From positions 248,001-312,000 of the forward strand of contig NZ_BMVR01000004.1 in assembly GCF_014650815.1 (NCBI RefSeq): a stretch of 64,000 nt of DNA, in the 5' to 3' direction. Position numbers and translations under genes: made by a program. Below are positions 25,811 through 33,832 of the stretch, piece by piece. The notes under the pieces were generated by a model that saw only the letters and a program-made list of their open reading frames with translations, did not search any database and was not told the origin of the DNA. This DNA is from Streptomyces flavofungini. Its GTDB lineage: Bacteria; Actinomycetota; Actinomycetes; Streptomycetales; Streptomycetaceae. How positions within the stretch are numbered: the first letter of the stretch is position 1; every line of letters begins with the position of its first letter.

Positions 25811-25862
25811 CAGGAGATCACCGGTCCTCTCTCGGGATGCGGGGGCAGCGGGGGCGCGGGCG

Positions 25863-27779
25863 TCATTGGAAGGGCAGCGGTTTCCGGTTGACCAGGACCG
25901 CGCCGTTCAGCCCGATGTTCGTCGAGGTCAGGGCCATCGTGGCGCCGGAGGTGAGCGCCATCGGCCCGACGGTGTTCAGCGTGACCCCGCCCGCCGCCAT
26001 GAGGGTCGCCAGACCGGCCGCCTTGACGTTGAAGAACGACGTGTTGATGGTGAATCCGCCGCCGCCCGCGTTCATGTTGACGGCGCTCGCGGCCCGCAGG
26101 CTGAGCATCCCGCCACTCTGGATGGACACATTGCCCCCGGCGCTCAGCCTGAGGTCGGTCCCCGCCCGGACGGACACGGAGCGGCTGCCCTTGATGCTGA
26201 CCGAGCCCTTGCTGTCCACGGTGATCTCGGTCTTGGAGCTGTCCAGGCTGACCTTCAACTTGTCGTCCCCCGTGGTGATCCGCACGCCCCGGTGGCGGCC
26301 CACGCGCTGGCTGAGCAGGTCGACGCGGTTGCCGGTGCGGTCGGAGAGGGTGTGGCGGCTGGCCTGGTTGCGCGCCCCGGAGTACAGCGGGGCGCTGTCG
26401 CGGGTCGGCTTGTTCCTGCCGTTGTAGAGCCCCCCGATCACGAACGGGTGGTCGAGGGCGCCCCGGTCGAAGCCCACCAGCACCTCGTCGCCGACGTCCA
26501 ACGGGAAGATGCCGCCGCCGCGTTGCCCGCCGAGCTGCACCGACCGCGTCCAGTCGCTGATGTAAGTGTCGTCCAGCCACGGGAACTTGAGCTTGACCCG
26601 GGCGTCCTTGCCCTTCACCTCGACGTCGGTGACGACGGCGTTGGCCACCCCGGGCAGTCGCGGCGCGCTGTCCGTGCCGCCGGAGGTGAGCCCGTACAGC
26701 GAACGCCACTGGCGGCCGCTCACCGTGACCCAGGACTCGTAGCGCTGCCCGTTGCCGAAGACGTGCCGCACGGAGGTGGTCGTGTACTTGCCCTCGAAGG
26801 GCTTGCCGACGTCGCCGAGCGCCACGGGCACGCCGGGGCGCAGCTTGGGGTTGCCGTGCACGACGACCTCCAGCTCGGGGAACGAGGACGACACGTCGTC
26901 GAAGAGCGCGTCGGCGGCGTGATCCACCTCGGCGGGCTTGTCGTAGGGCGTCGACGTCTGCACGAGCGTGGTCTTCCTGAACGCGCCGGCCGCCTCACCG
27001 GGAGTGGCGCCGATGGCGAAGCCCGGATTGCGCGCGGAGCGCGAAGTACCCACGATCTCCCGCGCGTTCGCGACGTCCCAGCCGCGTGCCTGCACCGTGC
27101 TGACCTGGTCGGCGGCGGTCACCGCGGTGCGCAGGCGCAGGATGTCGACGCCGGACTTCAGGACGAAGGGACTCTTCCTGCTGTCCGTGTCCGGCGAGGG
27201 CGCGCCGGAGGACGGCTTGGGCTTCACGAAGTTGAACTTGCCCTTCGCGTCCAGGGACATGACCATCTTGTTCTCGTCCGCGAGCCGCGCGATGAAGTCC
27301 CAGTCGGTGACGTTGGCCTGGCTGATGAACTCGTAGCGCCCGCCCCCCGATTCGATCCTGCCGATCGGCACGCCCGCGAGGCCCGCCAGCGTCCGGGCGA
27401 TCGAGGACGCGGTCTCGTTCGTGTACGCGGCCACGCGGCGCTGGCGCAGGAAGCGGTGCCCGTAGTCGTAGCCGCGGATGACGGTGAAGGAGCCGGTGCC
27501 GTCGTAGTCGGCCTCCAGGGCGGTGACCTCGCCCGTCAGCAGCGGATCGCCGGTGCCCTTGCCGTCCGCGACCGGCGTGATCACCACCTTCGTACCGAAC
27601 TTGACCTTGAGGATGCCGAGGAGCTGGTGGTACGGGTCGCGGAAGGTGAGGCGGAACGCGGCCGGCACCCCGGCGCCCTGGTCGACCCAGCCGTCGACGA
27701 GCATCAGGGCCACGTCCGGGGGCAGTTCGGAGCCGCCGATCGTGACGTTGAGGACGCTGGAGAACGCGGTGGGTGCCAT
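25863..27779 (-). CDS. CIS spike, VgrG/phage gp27-gp5-like
   Basis: A 638-residue central spike protein (Afp8-like). The N-terminal half is gp27-like (VLNVTIGGSELPPDVALMLVDGWVD ... RGYDYGHRFLRQRRVAAY). An OB-fold follows with VKLKFPWLDDTYISDWTRSVQLG and GDEVLVGFDRGALDHPFVIGGLYNG, and the C-terminus is a long beta-helix with repeats such as KGSVSIKGSRSVSVRAGTDLRLSAGG. There is no extra effector domain at the tip. Its start overlaps the LysM gene stop by one base. The gene lacks an adjacent PAAR-repeat tip protein. Confidence 0.92.
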   Translation of the reverse strand: MAPTAFSSVLNVTIGGSELPPDVALMLVDGWVDQGAGVPAAFRLTFRDPYHQLLGILKVKFGTKVVITPVADGKGTGDPLLTGEVTALEADYDGTGSFTVIRGYDYGHRFLRQRRVAAYTNETASSIARTLAGLAGVPIGRIESGGGRYEFISQANVTDWDFIARLADENKMVMSLDAKGKFNFVKPKPSSGAPSPDTDSRKSPFVLKSGVDILRLRTAVTAADQVSTVQARGWDVANAREIVGTSRSARNPGFAIGATPGEAAGAFRKTTLVQTSTPYDKPAEVDHAADALFDDVSSSFPELEVVVHGNPKLRPGVPVALGDVGKPFEGKYTTTSVRHVFGNGQRYESWVTVSGRQWRSLYGLTSGGTDSAPRLPGVANAVVTDVEVKGKDARVKLKFPWLDDTYISDWTRSVQLGGQRGGGIFPLDVGDEVLVGFDRGALDHPFVIGGLYNGRNKPTRDSAPLYSGARNQASRHTLSDRTGNRVDLLSQRVGRHRGVRITTGDDKLKVSLDSSKTEITVDSKGSVSIKGSRSVSVRAGTDLRLSAGGNVSIQSGGMLSLRAASAVNMNAGGGGFTINTSFFNVKAAGLATLMAAGGVTLNTVGPMALTSGATMALTSTNIGLNGAVLVNRKPLPFQ

Positions 27780-28498
27780 CAGCGCCGCACCTCCTGCGGC
27801 GCGGGCAGCACCAGTTCGGTGCCGGTCGTGAGACGGGTCGGGTCGTCGATCCCGTTGGCCTCGGCGATGGCCCGCCACACCGTGGCGTCGCCGTACTCGC
27901 GCCAGGCCAGGGACTGGATCGAGTCGCCCGCCACGACCCGGTGCACGCGCTGCGCGGTGAGCGCGCCCGAGGTCGGGTTCTGCCACTCGGCATCGCTCGG
28001 GATCTCGTGCAGTTGCAGCTGGCAGGTGGCGCGGATGGGCATGCCCGCGGTGCCGAACAGTGTGTACGAGGCCTGCGCGGAACTGACGTACGCGGTGAAC
28101 CGGGCCGTGGCGAACGACCCCCACTGCAACACCACCCACGGCGGCGACGGCTGCTCGGCGGCCTTGCTCTTCGGCGTCACCCCGCAGCAGTCGATCAGCG
28201 ACTCCACCTTCTTCAGGACCGAGTTGTCCGTGGGCTCGTCGGAGGAGTCCAGGAACACCTCCACGCTCATCTCGCGCGCCTCCGACCCCATGAACTCCGG
28301 CTTCGCGCCGTCCCGTTCGGTCGCCGTCGGCGTCACCGTCCACTGCGCGCGGCGGCCGATCGTCAGCTGCGCCGGGTTGAAGTCGAAGTCGAACGTCTTG
28401 ATGAGCCCGCCGGGCGTGGTGCTGGTGCCGAGGGGTGGCTCATGAATGGCGAGGGTCGCGCGTACGAGGCTCTTGCCTGCGCCTTTGCTCTTGGGCAT
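27779..28498 (-). CDS. CIS LysM-domain baseplate hub protein (Cis7/Afp7-like)
   Basis: A 239-residue protein with an N-terminal CIS-type domain (LIKTFDFDFNPAQLTIGRRAQW) and a C-terminal LysM (VHRVVAGDSIQSLAWREYGDATVWRAIAEANGIDD). It caps and stabilises the spike/tube junction, like T4 gp53-type LysM adaptors; it is not expected to be secreted. It is separated by 33 bases from the tube-like gene and overlaps the spike gene. This pairing is the standard Afp5-Afp7-Afp8 order. Confidence 0.9.
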   Translation of the reverse strand: MPKSKGAGKSLVRATLAIHEPPLGTSTTPGGLIKTFDFDFNPAQLTIGRRAQWTVTPTATERDGAKPEFMGSEAREMSVEVFLDSSDEPTDNSVLKKVESLIDCCGVTPKSKAAEQPSPPWVVLQWGSFATARFTAYVSSAQASYTLFGTAGMPIRATCQLQLHEIPSDAEWQNPTSGALTAQRVHRVVAGDSIQSLAWREYGDATVWRAIAEANGIDDPTRLTTGTELVLPAPQEVRR

Positions 28499-28531
28499 GG
28501 GGTGTCTCCCGCTCCTTGCTCTCCGCCGCCG

Positions 28532-28954
28532 TCAGTCCGTGAACCCGTGGTGGGCGATCTCCAGGACCTCCGTGGCGACGGCCGGACTGCCGGGGTCGAG
28601 GGTGGGGCCCTGCCAGCTCACGGGCAGCACGTCGATCAGCCCCCAGCGGGCGACCCGCGACCCGTCGGCGCGCAGCGCCGCGATCTCGGCGGTGGGCCGC
28701 TTGATCCCGGTCTGCACGGACGAGATCCACTTGGCGACCTTCACGGTCTCCGGGGTGAGCGGCCGGGTCAGCCGGATGGTGGAGAAGGTGACACGGGACG
28801 GCAGTTGCCACACAAAGCCGTTGTTGCCGCCCTCCTGCCGATGCTCGATCTCGACCTGGGACGACAGCCCCTCGCAGCCGTTGAAGTAGCCGAGGCTCTC
28901 GCCGTCGATGGAGAGGGAGAACCAGATCGTGGAGCCCGGGTCCTGGCGGGGCAT
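28532..28954 (-). CDS. CIS tube-initiator/inner tube-like protein
   Basis: A 140-residue T4-gp19-type tube fold: WFSLSIDGESLGYFNGCEGLSSQVEIEHRQEGGNNGFVWQLPSRVTFSTIRLTRPLT, with the family's FNGCEGL turn. In Afp-like systems a second, divergent tube protein (Afp5) forms the first ring above the spike; the position just before LysM and spike genes fits that role. It differs clearly from the main tube protein encoded at 33325-33768. Confidence 0.88.
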   Translation of the reverse strand: MPRQDPGSTIWFSLSIDGESLGYFNGCEGLSSQVEIEHRQEGGNNGFVWQLPSRVTFSTIRLTRPLTPETVKVAKWISSVQTGIKRPTAEIAALRADGSRVARWGLIDVLPVSWQGPTLDPGSPAVATEVLEIAHHGFTD

Positions 28955-29033
28955 CGCGGGAGCGCCTTCCTGTCGTGCGGGGTGAGCGGTACGAGGGGGT
29001 CAGTGGGTGCGGGGGTGTGCGGGTGGCGGCCGG

Positions 29034-32000
29034 TCAGCGGCGGTCGTCGCGGAGCCTGCCGATCCGTTCGCGGTCCATGCGGAGTTCGGTACGGATCAGC
29101 CGGGTGATCCGGCCGATCATCCGGTGCGTCAACTCGTCGAGCTGGAAGTCCGTGAGGTCCTTCGGGTCGAACGTGCCTTTGGGGACCCGGGTGTACGCGG
29201 GCGGGGGCGCCCCCGGGGCCACCGCCGAGTACGGGGGCGGGGCGCCGTTGGCGGGCGGGGAGTAGGGCGGCGGCGGGGACGACGTGTCCTCGTCGGACGG
29301 GCTGTAGGGCGGCGGCGGATCGCCGGGGCGTTCCCGGTGCGGGCGGAGACGGCCCAGCGTCGTGGCGACCGTGGCGGCGGCCTCGGAGGCGAGCGCGCCG
29401 ATCGCCCCGCTCGTGCCGGAGGAACGCGACGACCGGAAGGGCAACCGCTGGATCGCGGGCCCGTCCGGGCTGCTCCGCGCGGGCGCGACGGGGCGCGGGC
29501 GCGGGGGCTCCACCGCGGACGGGGGCGGGGCGAGGGAGGTCACCGGGAGCGGCAGGGCGGTGCTGGTGCCGGGTGGCGGGACGACGCGCAGGTGGGCGGG
29601 TCTGGGGGGTGTGGCGGTGCGCTGGACCGCGGGGGCGGTGGCTGCGGGAGGAGTGTCCGTACGTCCAGGGGGTGCAGGGGGGAGTGCGGAGAGGGGAGCG
29701 GTGCTGGGGCCGCTGGGGGGTGGGACGGCGGTGGCGCGCTGGACCGGCGCGGGTGTGCGGCCGGTGGGGTGCGAGGCGGCGCGGGGCGGCTTCGGGGTGG
29801 CGGTGACGGGCGCTGCTTCCGCAGGCGTGGAGGTGAGGGGGGCGCCGAGGGGAGTTCGCCGGCGTAGGGGTGTGGCGGGGGAGGTGGCGCGCTGGACCTG
29901 GTGCACGGTCGGGGCGGCCTGGTCGACGCGAGGCTGCCCGGGGGTGGGTGCGAGGGCCGGAACCGGTGTGGGTGCGAGGGCGGGATGGGCCGGTGCGGTG
30001 GAGCCCGGGTGTGCACTTGGGGCTGCGGGGGTCGGCAGCGGGGAGGTCGGCGTGGTGGCGGATGCGGAGGTCGGCGTGGCAGTGGGTGCGGCGGTGGGTG
30101 CGGCGGTCGGTGTTGAGGGGACCGGGGCGCCGAGGCCGGGGCGCGGGGGCTTGCGGGTGGTGCTGCGCTGTACTGCCGGGTGGGCGGAGGTGGTGGCGGA
30201 GGGCTGAGGGCGGGGTGAACGCGACGCAGGAGGGCGGGAGTTGGGCGACTCCGGCGGAGTGGCGGAGGGGGCTTCGCTGCCCGTGAGGGAGGGAAGCCTG
30301 CCGCCTGTGGAGGAGGAGGTGCCGCTGCCCGTGGGAGGCGTGGGCGCGGTGGCGCCGCGGGGTGTGGGCGCGGCTGTGCCCTGGGTGTTGTGGGGCGCGC
30401 GCTGCACGGGAGGGGTCGTGTCGTGTGCGGTGGCGGACGGCGTGGGCGTCGGGGTCGCCTCGCCGGGGGTGGCTGGTGTGCCGGGGGCGCCGCTCGGACC
30501 GCTCGGGGTGGTGGGCGCGGGTGACGCGGAGGCGGGGGCGGAGGTGGAGGTGGGCTTGGGGGCGCGGGGTGCTGTGGCGCGTTGTACCTGGGGGTGGGCA
30601 GGGGGTGTTGTCGTGGAGGGGGGTGTGGCGGAGGGGCGCGTGGTGGGTGGGGTGGGGGACTTGGTGCTTGGGGTCGGTCGCGGCATCGGGGTGCCGGGTG
30701 CGCTGGGAGCGGTGGGAGCGGTGGGTCCGTCGGGTCCGCCGGGTGAGTTGGGGGCGGTCGGTGTGCTGTGTGGCGTCGGGGTGGTCTCCCGGGTCGGGCG
30801 ACTAGAGGGGGTGCTTCGGTCGGCCGGGGGTTCGGGCGCGCGCGAACTGCCCGATGCGCGTGGCCCGTTGAGGGAGGGCGAGGGGCGCATTGGGTTCGGG
30901 TGTGCGGGCGTGGCCTTCCGCTGCACCGGAGGAGTGGGGGTCGGGCGGGGCGGGGTTCCGGGAGATGCGTCCGTGCCGCCGGATCCCGCTGAACGTACTT
31001 CTGCCGACGCCGAGTTGCCGACCCGGTAGCCGATCGGCCCGGGGGCGGGCGAAGGCCGGGTACCACTCCGAGGGCTGGTGCTCTGGTCCACGGCTCGCTG
31101 GACGGGCGGCTGGCCGCTGGTGGTGGGTGTGCTCGGGGTCGCGTGGTCGGTCGTGCCGGGGGCTTCGGCGCGGGGGGTTACGGGCTCGCTGCGGGTGCCG
31201 GGCGCTGGGGCTGGCGGCTCGGTGACCGTGCGGTGGAGCGGGGCGCCACCGTCGGCCGCCGCGGACGCCTCGGACGGCGTACCGCTCGCGGCGGCCCTCG
31301 CGGGCGCGGACTCCCGCCGTGCGACCGGCAGCACGCGCCGCTGCACCGCCGTCGAGGCGGCCGACGCCTTGGTCAAGGGGCGGGTCCGGGCGGCGGGGGG
31401 CGCGGCGAGCGGTACGGGGGCTACGCGGACACCACGAGCAGTGGCCGGACTCGGAGAGGCAGCCGGGGCCGGGGCGGTGGCACCCGCGCGTGCCACCGCC
31501 CCCGGCGCCGGGGCGAGCCCACCTGACGACGACTCGCCCGCAGCAGCCGAAACCGGCAACGCACGGGACGCCACCGACACCTCGGCAGAGCCGGGCACTG
31601 CCGAGCCGGGAACTGCCGAGCCGGACGCCGTCGAACTGTGCGCCGCCGAACCGGACGCCCCCAGGACACCCGCCCGACCGGAACCGAGCACCCCACCGGA
31701 ACCGAGCACCCCACCGGAACCGAGCACCCCACCGGAACCGACCGCCCGACCGGAACCGACCGCCCCATCGGAGACAGCCCGGGACACCGCCGTCGCCGCC
31801 GACACCACCGGCCCAGCCGCAGAAGCCAATGCACGCGGAGGCGCAGACGCCGACGCACGCGGAGACGCAGACGCGACCGGAGACGCCGAGGTGACTGGAC
31901 CAGCCGACGCGGCCGGAGCAGCCGACACCGCACCCCCACCCGACCCGGCGCCACCCGACCCGGCCCCACGCGCCCGCACCCTCTGCACAGCAGGCACAGC

Positions 32001-32660
32001 AGGCACAGCAGGCACAGCAGGCACAGCAGACACAGCAGACACAGCAGACACAGCAGGCACAGCAGGCGCCGACGCCGAAGCCGACGCCGAAGCGGGAGCG
32101 CCCCCGCCCCCGTGCAAAGCCGTCCCCGTCCCCACCCCGGAAACCGCCCGCAACGGAACCACCGGCATCCGCCCCGCGCCCACCCCCGCCTCCGGCGACG
32201 AACCCCCCAACGGCAAGGAGCCCGAAGGTCGTTCGAGCCCCGTGACGGGCCGCGCCGACTCGCTCAGCGCCGCTCCGGCGGGCGCACCTGAGAGCAGCCC
32301 ACCGGAGCCGGTGCCCAGCACCGTGGTGAGCGACGACCCCCCGGCGAACGACGGGTTCTGCCACGTGGGCAGCCGGGAGCCGAACGCGGAGTCCGCGACC
32401 CCGGCCCGCCCCCCGGCGACAGCGCGCTGAAGGGGTGGCAGCCCGGTCCACGCGGCCACGGCCGACGAGCCACCGCCCGACACGGCGCTCCCGGACAGCG
32501 CACTCCCGGACAGCCCACCCCCGGACGCGGCACCACCCGGCACCGCACCGCCGGACCCGGCACCCTCGGGCCCGGCACCCTCGGCACCGCCATCCGCACC
32601 CTCGGCGTCCCCGGCGCCCCCGCGCCCACCCCACCCCCGAAGCCGCTTCAACAAACCCAC
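29034..32660 (-). CDS. Giant disordered Pro/Ala/Ser/Thr-rich CIS-locus protein with VQR motifs
   Basis: A 1208-residue protein, almost wholly low-complexity. Only the ends look ordered: MGLLKRLRGW at the start and a helical, charged tail (DLTDFQLDELTHRMIGRITRLIRTEL). Twelve [V/L/I]QR tripeptides, mostly in contexts such as PPVQRA, PQVQRAT and PAVQRT, are spread along the chain. The start is GTG 32660, three bases after the DUF6760 stop. The place in the operon between tube and tube-initiator genes is where Afp-type loci have small assembly genes. It might be a tape-measure substitute, scaffold or cargo adaptor; I cannot decide. Codon bias is normal for the window. Confidence 0.8.
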   Translation of the reverse strand: MGLLKRLRGWGGRGGAGDAEGADGGAEGAGPEGAGSGGAVPGGAASGGGLSGSALSGSAVSGGGSSAVAAWTGLPPLQRAVAGGRAGVADSAFGSRLPTWQNPSFAGGSSLTTVLGTGSGGLLSGAPAGAALSESARPVTGLERPSGSLPLGGSSPEAGVGAGRMPVVPLRAVSGVGTGTALHGGGGAPASASASASAPAVPAVSAVSAVSAVPAVPAVPAVPAVQRVRARGAGSGGAGSGGGAVSAAPAASAGPVTSASPVASASPRASASAPPRALASAAGPVVSAATAVSRAVSDGAVGSGRAVGSGGVLGSGGVLGSGGVLGSGRAGVLGASGSAAHSSTASGSAVPGSAVPGSAEVSVASRALPVSAAAGESSSGGLAPAPGAVARAGATAPAPAASPSPATARGVRVAPVPLAAPPAARTRPLTKASAASTAVQRRVLPVARRESAPARAAASGTPSEASAAADGGAPLHRTVTEPPAPAPGTRSEPVTPRAEAPGTTDHATPSTPTTSGQPPVQRAVDQSTSPRSGTRPSPAPGPIGYRVGNSASAEVRSAGSGGTDASPGTPPRPTPTPPVQRKATPAHPNPMRPSPSLNGPRASGSSRAPEPPADRSTPSSRPTRETTPTPHSTPTAPNSPGGPDGPTAPTAPSAPGTPMPRPTPSTKSPTPPTTRPSATPPSTTTPPAHPQVQRATAPRAPKPTSTSAPASASPAPTTPSGPSGAPGTPATPGEATPTPTPSATAHDTTPPVQRAPHNTQGTAAPTPRGATAPTPPTGSGTSSSTGGRLPSLTGSEAPSATPPESPNSRPPASRSPRPQPSATTSAHPAVQRSTTRKPPRPGLGAPVPSTPTAAPTAAPTATPTSASATTPTSPLPTPAAPSAHPGSTAPAHPALAPTPVPALAPTPGQPRVDQAAPTVHQVQRATSPATPLRRRTPLGAPLTSTPAEAAPVTATPKPPRAASHPTGRTPAPVQRATAVPPPSGPSTAPLSALPPAPPGRTDTPPAATAPAVQRTATPPRPAHLRVVPPPGTSTALPLPVTSLAPPPSAVEPPRPRPVAPARSSPDGPAIQRLPFRSSRSSGTSGAIGALASEAAATVATTLGRLRPHRERPGDPPPPYSPSDEDTSSPPPPYSPPANGAPPPYSAVAPGAPPPAYTRVPKGTFDPKDLTDFQLDELTHRMIGRITRLIRTELRMDRERIGRLRDDRR
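31681..31770. repeat. Five 18-bp tandem repeats in the disordered CIS gene
   Basis: Units of GAACCGAGCACCCCACCG start at 31681, 31699 and 31717 without change, then two variant copies at 31735 and 31753. On the coding strand they encode a GSGGVL-type hexapeptide repeat. Confidence 0.9.
31987..32067. repeat. Nine 9-bp tandem repeats in the disordered CIS gene
   Basis: Nine units of ACAGCAGGC (three with A in place of G at the eighth base) run without interruption. They encode alternating Pro-Ala-Val or Ser-Ala-Val tripeptides. Such short units are prone to slippage, so length may vary among strains. Confidence 0.9.
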
Positions 32661-32663
32661 AGT

Positions 32664-32822
32664 TCAGCCCTCCGCCCCGGCGCGCGTCACGAAGGACGCG
32701 ATCTGGTCCGCGTAGCGGCGGCGGTCGTGGTGCTCCAGGTCCAGGATCGCCGCCAGGCTCCAGTGGAAGTGGTAGGCGACGTACGCGATCTCCTCGTGCA
32801 GTCGGTCGGTCGCGTACGTCAC
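32664..32822 (-). CDS. DUF6760-like small CIS protein
   Basis: A 52-residue protein, VTYATDRLHEEIAYVAYHFHWSLAAILDLEHHDRRRYADQI..., with the YATDRLxEEIAYVAYHFHW core found in the short DUF6760 family encoded inside actinobacterial CIS loci. It is probably a tail assembly chaperone-like partner of the preceding gene. GTG 32822 overlaps the upstream stop (GTGA) and has GGGGGAA ahead. It is easily missed because of its size. Confidence 0.8.
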   Translation of the reverse strand: MTYATDRLHEEIAYVAYHFHWSLAAILDLEHHDRRRYADQIASFVTRAGAEG

Positions 32823-33325
32823 GATTCCCCCAGGCGGCTCCCGCCGAGTTCCACCTCGAACGGCTCGGAACAGTGCGGGCACTCCACCGCGGCGCGGGTG
32901 TGGCCCTCGGCGTTGATCTGCCGGTAGAAGTCCTGCAGGAAGGCGAGGTCGGAGGCGAACATGCTCTCCACCGTCCCGTCGTGCACCATCGGCAGCGTGC
33001 CCAGGCGCGTGATGACGCGGCCGAGCAGCACCACTGACAGGTACGCCGGATTCTCCTGGACCCGCACGTCGCGCAGCGGTACCAGCTCGTCCCGCGCCGT
33101 GGACAGGCGCATCACGCCGTCGCGGTGCACGGTGCCCGACTCGTCGACGTATCCGCGCGGGAGTTGGAACGGGAACTCGGTGCGCAGCTCCCGGGGAGTC
33201 GCGTCGAAGGGTGCGGCGGCGGGAGACGGGACGGGGGCATCCGCTCCCGCCGCCGCGGTCTGGGGGGCCGGTGGCGGCGCGGCGGCCGTGCCCGCGCCCG
33301 GCGCACCGGCGGCCGTGCGCCGCAT
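32819..33325 (-). CDS. CIS tail-assembly-type protein with CxxC pair
   Basis: A 168-residue protein between tube and DUF6760 genes. Residues 1-45 are Ala/Pro-rich; the ordered part starts at LRTEFPFQLPRGYVDESGTVHRDGVMRLSTARDEL and continues with LLGRVITRLG. It ends in ECPHCSEPFEVEL with one CxxC pair. Genes at this place in phage and CIS loci usually encode tail assembly chaperones that bind the tube or tape measure; the LPRGYVDESGTVHRDG part resembles such proteins. Both ends overlap neighbours (TAATG with the tube gene, GTGA with DUF6760), indicating tight coupling. Confidence 0.75.
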   Translation of the reverse strand: MRRTAAGAPGAGTAAAPPPAPQTAAAGADAPVPSPAAAPFDATPRELRTEFPFQLPRGYVDESGTVHRDGVMRLSTARDELVPLRDVRVQENPAYLSVVLLGRVITRLGTLPMVHDGTVESMFASDLAFLQDFYRQINAEGHTRAAVECPHCSEPFEVELGGSRLGES

Positions 33326-33768
33326 TACTCGATGACCAGTTCTTCGAAGACGATGGTCACGGTCTCGGTGAGGGCCGCGGCCTCGCCCGCCTTGAGGGTG
33401 CTGGCGTCGACCTTGCTGCACCAGGCGTTGCGCAGGTTGTACCGCTTCACCGGATTGTCCTGGTAGTCCATCATGATGATGGAGGCGTTCTTGCGGGCCG
33501 TGCTCATCTGACCGTTGATCGAGTCGTTGATCCAGGTCGTGAACGACGACGACTGGGTCATGCCGCGCACCACGGTGCACTGGCCGTTCTTCTGCACGCC
33601 CGGCAGCAGATTCACCTCGGGCTTGCCCTGCGCCGAGTTCTGCTGGTGGACGATGACGTCCTGTTCGAGAGTGAGGCCGCTGACCTCCGCGAGGTACTCG
33701 ACCATCACACCGTCGATCTGCAGACCGAAGTTGTGTGAAGTGAGGGAGTCACCCTGCATCAGACTCAT
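33325..33768 (-). CDS. CIS inner tube protein (Cis1-like)
   Basis: The main building block (147 residues) of the inner tube expelled on contraction. The phage-tail-tube fold is seen in HNFGLQIDGVMVEYLAEVSGLTLEQDVIVHQQNSAQGKPEVNLLPGVQKNGQCTVVRGMTQSSSFTTWI. It is located directly after the sheath gene, as in nearly all contractile systems; 64 bases separate them. AGGA lies ten bases before the ATG at 33768. Confidence 0.93.
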   Translation of the reverse strand: MSLMQGDSLTSHNFGLQIDGVMVEYLAEVSGLTLEQDVIVHQQNSAQGKPEVNLLPGVQKNGQCTVVRGMTQSSSFTTWINDSINGQMSTARKNASIIMMDYQDNPVKRYNLRNAWCSKVDASTLKAGEAAALTETVTIVFEELVIE

Positions 33769-33832
33769 GAGTTCGCTGTCCTTCTAAGCCGCTGGGCTTG
33801 TTGACGGATGTGTACGGGAACCCGACGGCGGC

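Noticed and set aside
31987..32067. CRISPR-like array
   Set aside because: Units are contiguous 9-mers within a coding frame with no spacers.
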